This document shows, one piece after another, positions 18,404 to 26,457 of a DNA stretch of 64,000 bases. Position 1 is the first letter of the stretch, and each line of letters opens with the position of its first letter. The DNA comes from Phycisphaerales bacterium. Its GTDB lineage: Bacteria > Planctomycetota > Phycisphaerae > Phycisphaerales > SM1A02. The position numbers and the translations under genes were made by a program. The stretch spans positions 1-64,000 of the forward strand of contig JASMLY010000080.1 in NCBI GenBank assembly GCA_030748455.1, given 5' to 3'. The notes under the pieces were generated by a model. The model had not been told where the DNA came from. It saw only the letters and a program-made list of their open reading frames with translations, and did no database searches.

Positions 18404-19089
18404 TCGTTCGTACGCGACTCTTCGAGGTGTAAGACCAGTCGTTCAATTTCACCAGCTGTATCAGCGCTCAACCCATCAATTCGATTGCGAAAGTAACTAA
18501 AAAGGGCTACGCAAGGAATTGCTAGTATGAGCCCTAGCAGGGTCGTGACAAGTGCTTCACTGATGTTTGCAGCAAGCAATTCATGGTTATTTGATGAAGA
18601 ATTCCCAATGGTTTCAAAAGCACCTACCATTCCAAGTACAGTTCCCAAAAGTCCAAGGAGTGGGGCGATCGTACCGATCACACCGAGTGCATCAGTCGAG
18701 CGGTACAAGCGTGCTGATTGATCTTCTCCTGCTTCCTCAAGAGCATTCTTTAACTCAAAAGGCCCAAATGCTGAGCGTTGATACCGCAATAACCCTCCCG
18801 CTAAGATTCGAGTTAAAAAGGAATCGTTGAGAGGATCTACACAATACTCAAGCGCTTCTTGTACTTGACCATAAGCGAGATAATTTTCCAGCACATTCAA
18901 TTGCTCATCAGGAAGAAGTTTCTTCCTACGTATTTGAGCGAAGTGGGTCACAATTAATGCAAGTGCAACAATACTTAACGCCATGATCAGGTACCCAACA
19001 GGACCTCCTTTCCAAAGCGTATCTAAATATGAAGTGGTGTCTGTATCCTGTGCTGTTTGTGCAAGAAGTTGTACTAGCAAGTCTTTCAT
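18400..19089 (-). CDS. MotA/TolQ/ExbB proton channel protein
   Basis: The 229-residue protein has three hydrophobic segments: residues 30-52, and the paired pore helices at about 130-155 (GTIAPLLGLLGTVLGMVGAF) and 170-195 (ALVTTLLGLILAIPCVALF), which carry the family signature. Together with the two ExbD proteins it should form an inner-membrane proton-driven motor. A ggaa site lies before the ATG. Unlike tonB or tol operons, no TonB, TolA, TolB or Pal gene follows, so the mechanical partner must be among the unknown neighbours. Confidence 0.95.
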   Translation of the reverse strand: MKDLLVQLLAQTAQDTDTTSYLDTLWKGGPVGYLIMALSIVALALIVTHFAQIRRKKLLPDEQLNVLENYLAYGQVQEALEYCVDPLNDSFLTRILAGGLLRYQRSAFGPFELKNALEEAGEDQSARLYRSTDALGVIGTIAPLLGLLGTVLGMVGAFETIGNSSSNNHELLAANISEALVTTLLGLILAIPCVALFSYFRNRIDGLSADTAGEIERLVLHLEESRTNE

Positions 19090-19103
19090 CGTTGTTCCTT
19101 CCG

Positions 19104-20105
19104 TTAATGCGAACGTTTCCCTTGCAATAATGGGTGATTTGGATATGTTTTCTCAAACTCTCGCAACAAATTTTGTGAGAGGCTCTGTTGCCCTGTGCTC
19201 TGTGTAGTTTCAATAAGGGCGTGGAGTGCGAATCCCCCGAGAAGTGGTTGCTCTTCTCCGTACAGAGCAATGAGTTCTACTAATTTCAATTGTCCCTCTT
19301 CGAGGATTTGTTGACCGCCCGAGAGCAACCCTTGCGCTTCAGCGTAGAGGTTCCAAGCGCTTAACCAATGGTCCTCTTCAATTTGGATGAGCGCGTTCTT
19401 CACCTTCTCATAGTTGGGATGTGAAGGATTCCTCAGAATAAAAAATTGTTGAAGAAGTTTTGGTCCGAGGAATGGTTGTGATTCACGATCTCTCTGATGG
19501 GCTGCATCAAAAAATGCCTGCATGAGGTCGCCTTGAATCTTGAGTGTACGAGTGTCTTTCTCAATCGCTTCTTGATCCCATACTGGAGGTAAATGTTTAC
19601 AAAGAAGCGTTTCCGCATCAAACACCGATGCAAGTGAGGTAAAAGGAGAAGATGCTCCATGTTGGAGATGCCGTATACAGACTAACCAAGGGGCGACTGC
19701 ATTGTTTGCGTTGCCCTGAGCGAGTTCGCAACGCAAAAGCCCCTCTGCTGCGAGGAAGGAATCGACCCCATCACTATTTTTCAATGCGAGAAAAACTTCT
19801 CGAAACAAAGGCTTGGCTAGTTCTAGATCACCTCTGAGCAACCGTATTTTTGCACGCCATAACATCGTTCCTCGCTTGAGGTGCTCAACTAAACCGATGC
19901 CTACCATATCACTCTCAACCGACTTTATTCGATGCCATGGAATTACTTGTTGTTTGTCTTCTGTACCTACAGAAATTCGTAATCCATCCATGCTCCAACT
20001 TTCGATTCGACAGGTACGTGCTGAGGCTGGGGCGCGTTCGTACACAACATCGGCTCCTGTTGCTTGAACGAGTAGGAATAGAACACCAAGTGAAAATCGA
20101 ATCAT
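19104..20105 (-). CDS. Secreted SHD1/TPR-like protein of TolQ/ExbD operon
   Basis: A signal peptide (MIRFSLGVLFLLVQATGA) is followed by a short beta segment (residues 20-60, ARTCRIESWSMDGLRI...IPWHRIKSVE) resembling the small strand modules often found at the start of planctomycete secreted proteins, and then about 260 residues of TPR-like helices. The start overlaps the vWA gene stop by 4 bp (ATGA), and the TolQ/ExbB gene starts 14 bp after it. Probably periplasmic; the precise function is unknown. Confidence 0.78.
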   Translation of the reverse strand: MIRFSLGVLFLLVQATGADVVYERAPASARTCRIESWSMDGLRISVGTEDKQQVIPWHRIKSVESDMVGIGLVEHLKRGTMLWRAKIRLLRGDLELAKPLFREVFLALKNSDGVDSFLAAEGLLRCELAQGNANNAVAPWLVCIRHLQHGASSPFTSLASVFDAETLLCKHLPPVWDQEAIEKDTRTLKIQGDLMQAFFDAAHQRDRESQPFLGPKLLQQFFILRNPSHPNYEKVKNALIQIEEDHWLSAWNLYAEAQGLLSGGQQILEEGQLKLVELIALYGEEQPLLGGFALHALIETTQSTGQQSLSQNLLREFEKTYPNHPLLQGKRSH

Positions 20106-21127
20106 GGGCTTCCCCCCGTTCTCACTGCTTTATATTGTCCACCTGTGAGTTTTGCGATCTCTTTCATCTGATCTATATCAGCATGTGATCCAAATGCGAC
20201 TGCATGTACGACAATCCTTTTTTCAGGAGGCAACATGTTTCGTAAGTCATCGACACATGTTGCTGGTATCAGTCCATCTGTAAGAAAGAAAATGACATCA
20301 GGTAAAGGACGTAATTCCATCGCTTGTTCAAATGCAGGAGTTGGCTCAGTCCCTCCGCTTGGTTGGATTCGATAGATTTCATTTGTGATTCGGGTAAGCG
20401 TTGTTCGTCTTGCACTATTCCATCCATGTTGTGATGGTGGTTCAGTTACAGTTGAAGAGTAAAATAGTATGTAAAACTGAGAAAAATTAGGTAATTTTTT
20501 TAGTGAATCGATCAATTCTTGTATCGCAGCAGACATGCGTTCACCCTCTAGCATGGAAGCAGATACATCCATGATGTAACAGAAGCGACCGCCTTTTGAT
20601 TCAATTCCAAAAAATGAAGTGCCTGCACCACCAGAACCTCCTAGGCCAGAACCTAGATCTCCACTCGCAGCTCCGCCAAGTGATGGGATGAAGGAAGTGT
20701 CGGCAAGGAGCTCTGAAGGAGTTGTCGAACTCGCATCGAGATATGATTGGGTCGTTAGAGGAGACTCGAGTGCTTCTGGCGATGGGTCCGCTTCTTCGAG
20801 TAGGGATGGCTCTGGAGAACTCGTCAGAGTTTCTTCATCAAAAATTGCGAATTCGATCGTTGTTTGCCCTGGGGAACTCGCAGTTGTACCCCCTCCACGA
20901 CCGTATAGATCAAGGATTAACGCCATAATCACATGCAAAGTCAGTGAGATCAATGCGCCTAGAATCAGTAAAAGGATGAGATTTCTCTTCCATCTGTAGA
21001 GAAACTCGTGCCGAAGTGCTGAGACTGATGCGACTAATTTAGACGAATCAGACAGGTCAAGGGGAGGTCGATGCTGCCCATGTGTACTGGAAGATTCTTG
21101 CGTTTGATCCTGATTTGGCTCTACCAC
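20102..21127 (-). CDS. Membrane-anchored von Willebrand factor A domain protein
   Basis: A cytoplasmic N-terminal region (to about residue 45) precedes one transmembrane helix (LILLLILGALISLTLHVIMAL), a low-complexity Ser/Glu/Pro linker, a Gly-rich stretch (GGAASGDLGSGLGGSGGAG), and a vWA domain (about 165-335) with the MIDAS motif DVSAS and a conserved FLTDG strand. This is a metal-dependent protein-binding domain. The start is uncertain: GTG 21127 is preferred, and TTG 21163 extends it by 12 residues. A tactgtaat element just upstream could be a -10 box. As first gene of the operon it may tie the proton motor to a ligand or the cell wall. Confidence 0.85.
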   Translation of the reverse strand: MVEPNQDQTQESSSTHGQHRPPLDLSDSSKLVASVSALRHEFLYRWKRNLILLLILGALISLTLHVIMALILDLYGRGGGTTASSPGQTTIEFAIFDEETLTSSPEPSLLEEADPSPEALESPLTTQSYLDASSTTPSELLADTSFIPSLGGAASGDLGSGLGGSGGAGTSFFGIESKGGRFCYIMDVSASMLEGERMSAAIQELIDSLKKLPNFSQFYILFYSSTVTEPPSQHGWNSARRTTLTRITNEIYRIQPSGGTEPTPAFEQAMELRPLPDVIFFLTDGLIPATCVDDLRNMLPPEKRIVVHAVAFGSHADIDQMKEIAKLTGGQYKAVRTGGSP

Positions 21128-21221
21128 TCTATTACAGTACCATAAGAGTGTTAGGCTACACAATATCGGCGTTCCACTTCACAAGAACAGGCTCTGAATC
21201 TACAATCACACGAGATCAATC

Positions 21222-21971
21222 ATGGCAACACCCGCATACAGACGAGCAATTTTAAAAATCAGTGGAGAAAGTTTTTCTACGCCTGGCGTTCTTGGGATTG
21301 ACCCTGATGAATTGTCGATCATTGCACAGCAAATCGCCCAAGCAGTCGAAAATGGGACACAACTCGCAATTGTAGTGGGTGGAGGAAATATGATCAGGGG
21401 AGCTGAACTTTCAAGTAGAGTTGGCATCCCTCAAGCAACTGCGGACTACATGGGCATGCTAGGAACTGTCATCAATGCACTTGCCCTCAAGGAAGCGATT
21501 GAGAAACATGGTCGGGCAGCACGAGTCATGTCCGCTCTTGATATCGAATCCGTCGCCGAGCCTTTCATCAGAGCGAGAGCCTTGAGACACTTTGAAAAAG
21601 GACGTGTTCTTATTTTAGCAGCAGGCACTGGCAATCCTTTTTTTACAACAGATACCTGCGCTTCTCTTCGCGCAATCGAACTCGGAGCAGACATTTTATT
21701 GAAAGCAACGAAAGTAGATGGTGTCTACAACGCCGACCCGAATGTTGATCAAGATGCTACCTTATTCGATCGTCTTACATTTACAGAAGCGATTAACAAA
21801 CAATTGGGAGTCATGGATCTCACAGCATTATCAATGTGCATGGAACACAATCTTCCAGTCGTGGTCTTTAATTTTAAACATCATGGTAATATCTGCCGTG
21901 TCATTGAAGGCGAACAAATCGGCACTTTAGTTACGAACGAGGAAATTACACTGGCAAACAGCCAATCATAG
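21222..21971 (+). CDS. pyrH: UMP kinase
   Basis: Phosphorylates UMP to UDP in pyrimidine synthesis. Residues 7-20 (YRRAILKISGESFS) form the phosphate loop; GGGNMIRG, the DYMGMLGTVINALAL segment and FFTTDTCASLRAIELGAD (amino acid kinase family) are all present, as is the C-terminal NLPVVVFNF strand. Length 249 is slightly over the usual 240. It heads a pyrH-frr pair with a 13-bp gap. The usual rpsB-tsf neighbours are absent. It is divergent from the TolQ/ExbD operon across a gap of about 95 bp. Confidence 0.97.
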   Translation: MATPAYRRAILKISGESFSTPGVLGIDPDELSIIAQQIAQAVENGTQLAIVVGGGNMIRGAELSSRVGIPQATADYMGMLGTVINALALKEAIEKHGRAARVMSALDIESVAEPFIRARALRHFEKGRVLILAAGTGNPFFTTDTCASLRAIELGADILLKATKVDGVYNADPNVDQDATLFDRLTFTEAINKQLGVMDLTALSMCMEHNLPVVVFNFKHHGNICRVIEGEQIGTLVTNEEITLANSQS

Positions 21972-21984
21972 TTGGATACGAGAC

Positions 21985-22551
21985 ATGCTCATCAAACAAG
22001 TTATTAAAGATTGCCGATCAAAAATGGATAAAACCATCGAGTACTACGAACGTGAACTTAAAGGAGTTCGTACAGGACGTGCGACCACTGCACTCATTGA
22101 ATACGTGAAAGTAGAGTACTACGGTTCAAGTACTGACCTTAGGGATATTGCTGCAGTAAGTGTGGCAGATGCTACACAGTTAGTTGTCAAGCCCTACGAT
22201 CCCGGTTCAAAAAATGACATTATTAAAGCTCTAGAGAGTGCTGACCTTGGACTAAATCCGCAGGCCGATGGAGACAACATTAGGATTTCCATTCCAGCAC
22301 CCTCTGCTGAACGGCGCGAGCAACTTGCTACGCAAGTGAAGAAAATGGGTGAAGACAGCAAAGTTGCGATCCGCAATGAACGAAGAGATGCAATGAAACA
22401 CATTGACGCTCAAGTGAAAGACAAATCGAATGACGAATCTGAAGATGATGGAAAACATGGTAAAGACGAGATAGAAAAGCTTACCAAAGGCCACACCTCA
22501 CAAATTGAGACAATGTGCAAAACAAAAGTTGATGAAATACAAACGATCTAA
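21985..22551 (+). CDS. frr: Ribosome recycling factor
   Basis: Releases ribosomes from mRNA after termination together with EF-G. The 188-residue protein has the family's features: YYERELKGVRTGRA near the start, KVEYYGSSTDLRDIA, IVAV-like beta core, and the C-terminal long helices with NERRDAMKHI. Length is normal (185 in E. coli). It directly follows pyrH, a widely conserved pairing. It ends 13 bp before the convergent rpoN stop, with no obvious terminator. Confidence 0.97.
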   Translation: MLIKQVIKDCRSKMDKTIEYYERELKGVRTGRATTALIEYVKVEYYGSSTDLRDIAAVSVADATQLVVKPYDPGSKNDIIKALESADLGLNPQADGDNIRISIPAPSAERREQLATQVKKMGEDSKVAIRNERRDAMKHIDAQVKDKSNDESEDDGKHGKDEIEKLTKGHTSQIETMCKTKVDEIQTI

Positions 22552-22564
22552 TCGTGCGTAAAAC

Positions 22565-24007
22565 TCAATATTCTCTTCGAAGACGAGCGGCAGGAATTCC
22601 TAACTGCTGACGGTACTTTACAACTGTTCTTCTTGCAATTTCGATCCCCTGCTCTCGTAATGCTGCTGCAAGTTTTTCGTCACTGAGAGGCTTCTTTTTA
22701 TCTTCAGCATCGACGATTTCTTGCAGTCTTGTTTTCACTGCTTCCCAACTCATTTCCCCATCAAGGTCACTTCCAGTTCCACCAGAGAAGAAACGCCTGA
22801 GCATAAACAACCCTCTTGGAGTTTGTACCCACTTATCAGAAACTGCTCGACTAATCGTTGCAACGTGTACACCAAGCATATCTGCTACTTCTGTCATCGG
22901 CAAAGGACGTAAGTATGCGTCTCCTTGTTCGAGAAAATCTCTTTGTCGATCTGCGATAATTTCTACGACTCGCAGCAAAGTGGTTCGTCTTTGTCCAATT
23001 GCTTCAATCATCCAACGAGCTGAATTCACATTCCGTTGTAAAAACTTTTTTGCAGAATCGTCAATACGATCACCTTGCAGCAGCGAGTCATATTGTGCAC
23101 ATAATCGTAGAGGAGGCATGTTCCCATCACGTATACCTGTGACAAAAGTGTCACTTGCCTCGTCATACTCAATAAAGGCATCTGGTACGACGGGCAAGAC
23201 AGTCTCAGAACGTAACAATCTGCCAGGGCTTAACACTAGATCGTGCATCTTTTCGATCGCTTCGTTGATTTCTTCGATTGTCATCTTTGTTTTCGCCGCG
23301 ATTACAGGAAGACGATTTTCGATAATCTCTGTGTAGTACGTAGAAATGAGAAGTCCAACTGTGTTCCATTCATTTGGATCATCTTTCATTAAAGCATCAA
23401 CTTGGAGCAGCAATGATTCCTGAACACTTCTTGCTGCGAGACCTGGGGGGTCAAGCCACTGCTGCAACTGTAGTATTGTTTGTTCGATCAAAGGTACACT
23501 TGGGGGAGGATCACCGCGACTAATGAGTTCCTGCACCATCTCTTCGATTGGCATCGTCAGAAAACCATCATGGTCAATGAATGTAAGTAACAGAAACCCA
23601 CAATCTTTTACTGGTGGTTCTACTTCTGCAAAACTCCACTGCTCGCTGATGACTTCTAGGAGGCTCTTCCCCTTGGCTCGGATACTTGCAAAGGCATCTA
23701 ATTTTGCATCTCGCTCACCACTCTTCTCTCGAGGTTTCGCAATGGGTCGATCTGACAAATCCGCACCGGTTGTAGCCTCGAATTCTTCTAGGCGTGTAAA
23801 ATCGTCTTCTTCGCTCGCTTCAATGTCATCTTGTTTCTCTGCTTGAGGTTCCACTAATTCCAAAGCGAAATTAGATTCTAACTCTTGCTGAATTCGTTCG
23901 ATTAACGCAGGCAACGGCAGTTGCAGAATCTCCATAGATTGAATAACTCTTGGAGACAACTGCATGTTCTGTTGGGCAGAAAGATTTTGTTGTGTCTCAA
24001 ACCGCAT
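22565..24007 (-). CDS. rpoN: RNA polymerase sigma-54 factor
   Basis: Directs RNA polymerase to -12/-24 promoters under enhancer-binding ATPase control. Region I is the Gln/Leu-rich N-terminus (MRFETQQNLSAQQNMQLSP...SMEILQLPL), followed by an acidic region II to about residue 115, the core-binding domain, a helix-turn-helix (MLGVHVATISRAVSDKWVQ), and the RpoN box near the end (ARRTVVKYRQQLGIP). The start at 24007 (MRFETQ) matches relatives; ATG 24016 is equally possible. It overlaps recR by 11 bp, so it is the last gene of the dnaX operon. No sigma-54 activator is in the window. Confidence 0.96.
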   Translation of the reverse strand: MRFETQQNLSAQQNMQLSPRVIQSMEILQLPLPALIERIQQELESNFALELVEPQAEKQDDIEASEEDDFTRLEEFEATTGADLSDRPIAKPREKSGERDAKLDAFASIRAKGKSLLEVISEQWSFAEVEPPVKDCGFLLLTFIDHDGFLTMPIEEMVQELISRGDPPPSVPLIEQTILQLQQWLDPPGLAARSVQESLLLQVDALMKDDPNEWNTVGLLISTYYTEIIENRLPVIAAKTKMTIEEINEAIEKMHDLVLSPGRLLRSETVLPVVPDAFIEYDEASDTFVTGIRDGNMPPLRLCAQYDSLLQGDRIDDSAKKFLQRNVNSARWMIEAIGQRRTTLLRVVEIIADRQRDFLEQGDAYLRPLPMTEVADMLGVHVATISRAVSDKWVQTPRGLFMLRRFFSGGTGSDLDGEMSWEAVKTRLQEIVDAEDKKKPLSDEKLAAALREQGIEIARRTVVKYRQQLGIPAARLRREY

Positions 24008-24656
24008 CAGTTTCATCTCGGTGCATACCACGCCTTCCTTGAATGGCATCAGCAAGAACTTGTGAGTTTGCATACTCAATCTGTGAACCACTTGGAAGTC
24101 CACGAGCAAGACGTGTGACACGTACTTCTCTAGCATCCAACTCTTGGGCTAGATACAAGGCAGTGCTGTCTCCTTCGAGGTTTGGATTGAGCCCTAAGAT
24201 GATTTCCCGAACCTGAACGCCTCGAGCATTCAACGTCGGTTCGTCAACTCTATGAAGGAGTCCTTGTACAGCAATATCGCCTGCTTCAATCCCTGCAAGT
24301 GGTTCGATTCGACCTGAAAGAACATGGTAGACACCTTGAAACATCCCAGTAGATTCTAAACTGATCAGATCACGAGGCTGCTCGACAACGAGCACAACGG
24401 AAGGGTCACGCGATGGGTTACTACAAATTGTACATGGCGAGGCATCGGCGAGATTATTACAAATCGCACAACAAGAAACATGATGTTTCACATCTGAGAT
24501 TGATTTACTGAGCGCCATTGCTTCCTTTTCACTCGCCTTAATGAGGTGGAATGCGATCCGTTCTGCGCTTCGATTGCCAATTCCAGGTAAAGAAGTCAAC
24601 GCATCGAGTAAATCTCGCACAGGTAAAGGTGTTGCTGCCGAATCGCGGAGTGACAT
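23997..24656 (-). CDS. recR: Recombination mediator protein RecR
   Basis: Acts with RecO and RecF to load RecA at gaps. The 219-residue protein has the N-terminal helix-hairpin-helix (LTSLPGIGNRSAERIAFHLI), the Cys4 zinc finger (CCAICNNLADASPCTIC), and the Toprim domain (VVLVVEQPRDLISLE ... LGLNPNLEGDSTALYLA). Its ATG is 2 bp downstream of the dnaX stop. The small gene ybaB/ebfC, which usually sits between dnaX and recR, is missing here. Confidence 0.97.
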   Translation of the reverse strand: MSLRDSAATPLPVRDLLDALTSLPGIGNRSAERIAFHLIKASEKEAMALSKSISDVKHHVSCCAICNNLADASPCTICSNPSRDPSVVLVVEQPRDLISLESTGMFQGVYHVLSGRIEPLAGIEAGDIAVQGLLHRVDEPTLNARGVQVREIILGLNPNLEGDSTALYLAQELDAREVRVTRLARGLPSGSQIEYANSQVLADAIQGRRGMHRDETDAV

Positions 24657-24658
24657 GA

Positions 24659-26257
24659 CTAGGAGCTCCCCTCTTGCTTTTCAATTTCAGGGTTCTTTTG
24701 AGAATCTTCGACTCGTAGTACCGTTCCATCAAAGAGTTCTGCGGCAGTTCTTACAATCTCACTTGCAGCGACTTCTGGGTCGATTGTAGTAGTTCTAGTG
24801 ACTCTCTCTTGTTTCTCACCTTCAATGTGAACTGAACACGTTCTCGCTGCTACTTCTGTACAGACTCGTTCTATTTCTGCTCGCCTACCGAGTATGTAGG
24901 TTGAGGAATCGCGACCTTCTTCAGTAATAGCGAGGCGTATTGTCTGTTCATGAATCGAAATGCAACGAAGGTACGACGCGATCCGCTTTAATCCCGGCGT
25001 TTCTGACAATTTCTGCTGCAGTTGTGTCCATTCTAAAGTTGTTGGGGGGATGGTTACCGTGGGCGTTTGTTGACCGCGTACTTGTGTTTTTAAAGGCGTA
25101 ACTGGTGCGCTACTTTTTTTTTTGACTTGCGTTCGAGGCAAATGGTTTGTCTTGTTAAGAACCTCGCTAGCGGTGACGAGTTCATTTGACATGCAGAGGC
25201 GAGCAATTGTTGCATCAAAGAGTGCTCTGCCACTCCCACCCCTCCGTACCTGCCTAGAAACGGCATCACAAATTGCAATGCAATGCGTTAGAGTACTTTC
25301 GTCAATGCGCTTGCTCCGAGCGTGTGTGACACTTTTGGAAGAGTCAGATAAATCTAAGAGTGGGGAGTGTTCTCCACAGACCCGAGAGATCAGTGTATGC
25401 CGAAAACAAGTCGCGATTTCTTCAAGCGCTCTGTCGAGGGCAACGCCGCCTGCAAGTAACTCAGCGGATGCTTCAAGTGCTGTGGAGATCTCATCTCCCA
25501 CAATAGCATCGCAAATAGCAGCAACTGCAGTTTGTGATGGAAGCCCGAGTAACTCTTCCATTTCATCGGTGGCAATCGTAGTTGCACCACCAGCGAGTAA
25601 TCTGTCTAAAATTGAAAGTGCATCACGCATTGAACCGTTCCCAAGACGTGCGACATTCGCAATCACTTCTGGTTCAGCATGAATGCCTTCTTTTTCTAAT
25701 ATCAATGAGAGGTGCTTGGCGATTTGTACACTGGGAATTGATCGAAAATCAAAACGCTGACAACGAGATTGGATCGTTGCAGGAATTTTATGAGGCTCTG
25801 TTGTGCAAAGGATGAACTTGACATGAGAAGGTGGCTCTTCCATTGTTTTTAAAAGTGCATTAAACGCTGGAGTTGTGAGCATGTGTACTTCATCAATAAT
25901 ATAGATTCGATAGGTACACCGAGTCGGCGCCAATCCAGCTCCTGCAATCAAATCCCTCGCTTCCTGAACACCTCTATTTGAAGCTCCGTCGATTTCGATT
26001 ACATCAAGATCTTCGCCTCTGAGAATTGCATTCCCAATTTCTTCCCGTTCTTTGAGAGAGTCTGAAGTGTTGAGTTCACGAGCGAAAATTCGTGCCATAG
26101 ATGTCTTGCCAACGCCACGTGTTCCACTAAACAGATAGGCATGTGCCGTCCTGCCTGCGTCAATTGCATTACGCAAAGTTTTTGCTATCGGCTCTTGACC
26201 TACGACATCATCGAAGGTCTGTGATCGATATCTACGCGCTAATACTGTGTAACTCAA
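24659..26257 (-). CDS. dnaX: DNA polymerase III subunit gamma/tau
   Basis: Clamp-loader ATPase. The start is assigned to TTG 26257 (L/MSYTVLARRYRSQTF), with ggag five bases upstream; ATG 26272 would add five residues. Walker A is SGTRGVGKTSMARIF, Walker B IIDEVHML, and sensor 1 lies in LCTTEPHKIPATIQSRCQRFDF. The zinc-finger Cys cluster present in many DnaX proteins is absent between the Walker motifs. Codons 379-382 contain a run of ten A residues; a -1 shift there leads straight to TAG, predicting a short gamma form of about 382 residues beside the 532-residue tau. It is preceded by the SRP RNA gene and followed by recR. Confidence 0.96.
   Translation of the reverse strand: MSYTVLARRYRSQTFDDVVGQEPIAKTLRNAIDAGRTAHAYLFSGTRGVGKTSMARIFARELNTSDSLKEREEIGNAILRGEDLDVIEIDGASNRGVQEARDLIAGAGLAPTRCTYRIYIIDEVHMLTTPAFNALLKTMEEPPSHVKFILCTTEPHKIPATIQSRCQRFDFRSIPSVQIAKHLSLILEKEGIHAEPEVIANVARLGNGSMRDALSILDRLLAGGATTIATDEMEELLGLPSQTAVAAICDAIVGDEISTALEASAELLAGGVALDRALEEIATCFRHTLISRVCGEHSPLLDLSDSSKSVTHARSKRIDESTLTHCIAICDAVSRQVRRGGSGRALFDATIARLCMSNELVTASEVLNKTNHLPRTQVKKKSSAPVTPLKTQVRGQQTPTVTIPPTTLEWTQLQQKLSETPGLKRIASYLRCISIHEQTIRLAITEEGRDSSTYILGRRAEIERVCTEVAARTCSVHIEGEKQERVTRTTTIDPEVAASEIVRTAAELFDGTVLRVEDSQKNPEIEKQEGSS
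25114..25123 (-). promoter_or_regulatory. dnaX slippery A10 run
   Basis: Ten A residues on the coding strand (T10 on the plus strand) span codons AAA AAA AAA A. In the -1 frame the next codons are AAG and TAG, so slippage or a -1 shift ends translation at once. No upstream Shine-Dalgarno-like stimulator was seen, which favours transcriptional slippage, as in Thermus dnaX. Confidence 0.7.
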
Positions 26258-26280
26258 AATGATCTCCAACATCGCAGGGT

Positions 26281-26386
26281 GAAGGACGGCCGGTTACCCT
26301 AAGCTCGAACAACGCCACTTATGGCTGCTGCCGTCAAGCCCTGACCAGGTTCGCGGGCTGCCCGTCTAAGAGGCCGACCGTCCTTC
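26281..26386 (-). ncRNA. ffs: Signal recognition particle RNA (small bacterial type)
   Basis: Minus-strand RNA of about 106 nt closed by a 9-bp stem (gaaggacgg with ccgtccttc). It holds the conserved SRP helix-8 signature: gaacctggtcagg, a short apical loop, then ggcagcagccataag. The apical loop reads UGAC, the URRC type, rather than the commoner GGAA. The RNA lies 23 bp upstream of dnaX on the same strand, a location known in other bacteria. A possible -10 (tatcat on the minus strand) lies at 26405-26410. Confidence 0.93.
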
Positions 26387-26457
26387 AACCTGCGTACGTT
26401 GTGCATGATACCATCGCTTCCTGTTCACGACGAAGCGAGCAAGGGTACACTGCAACA

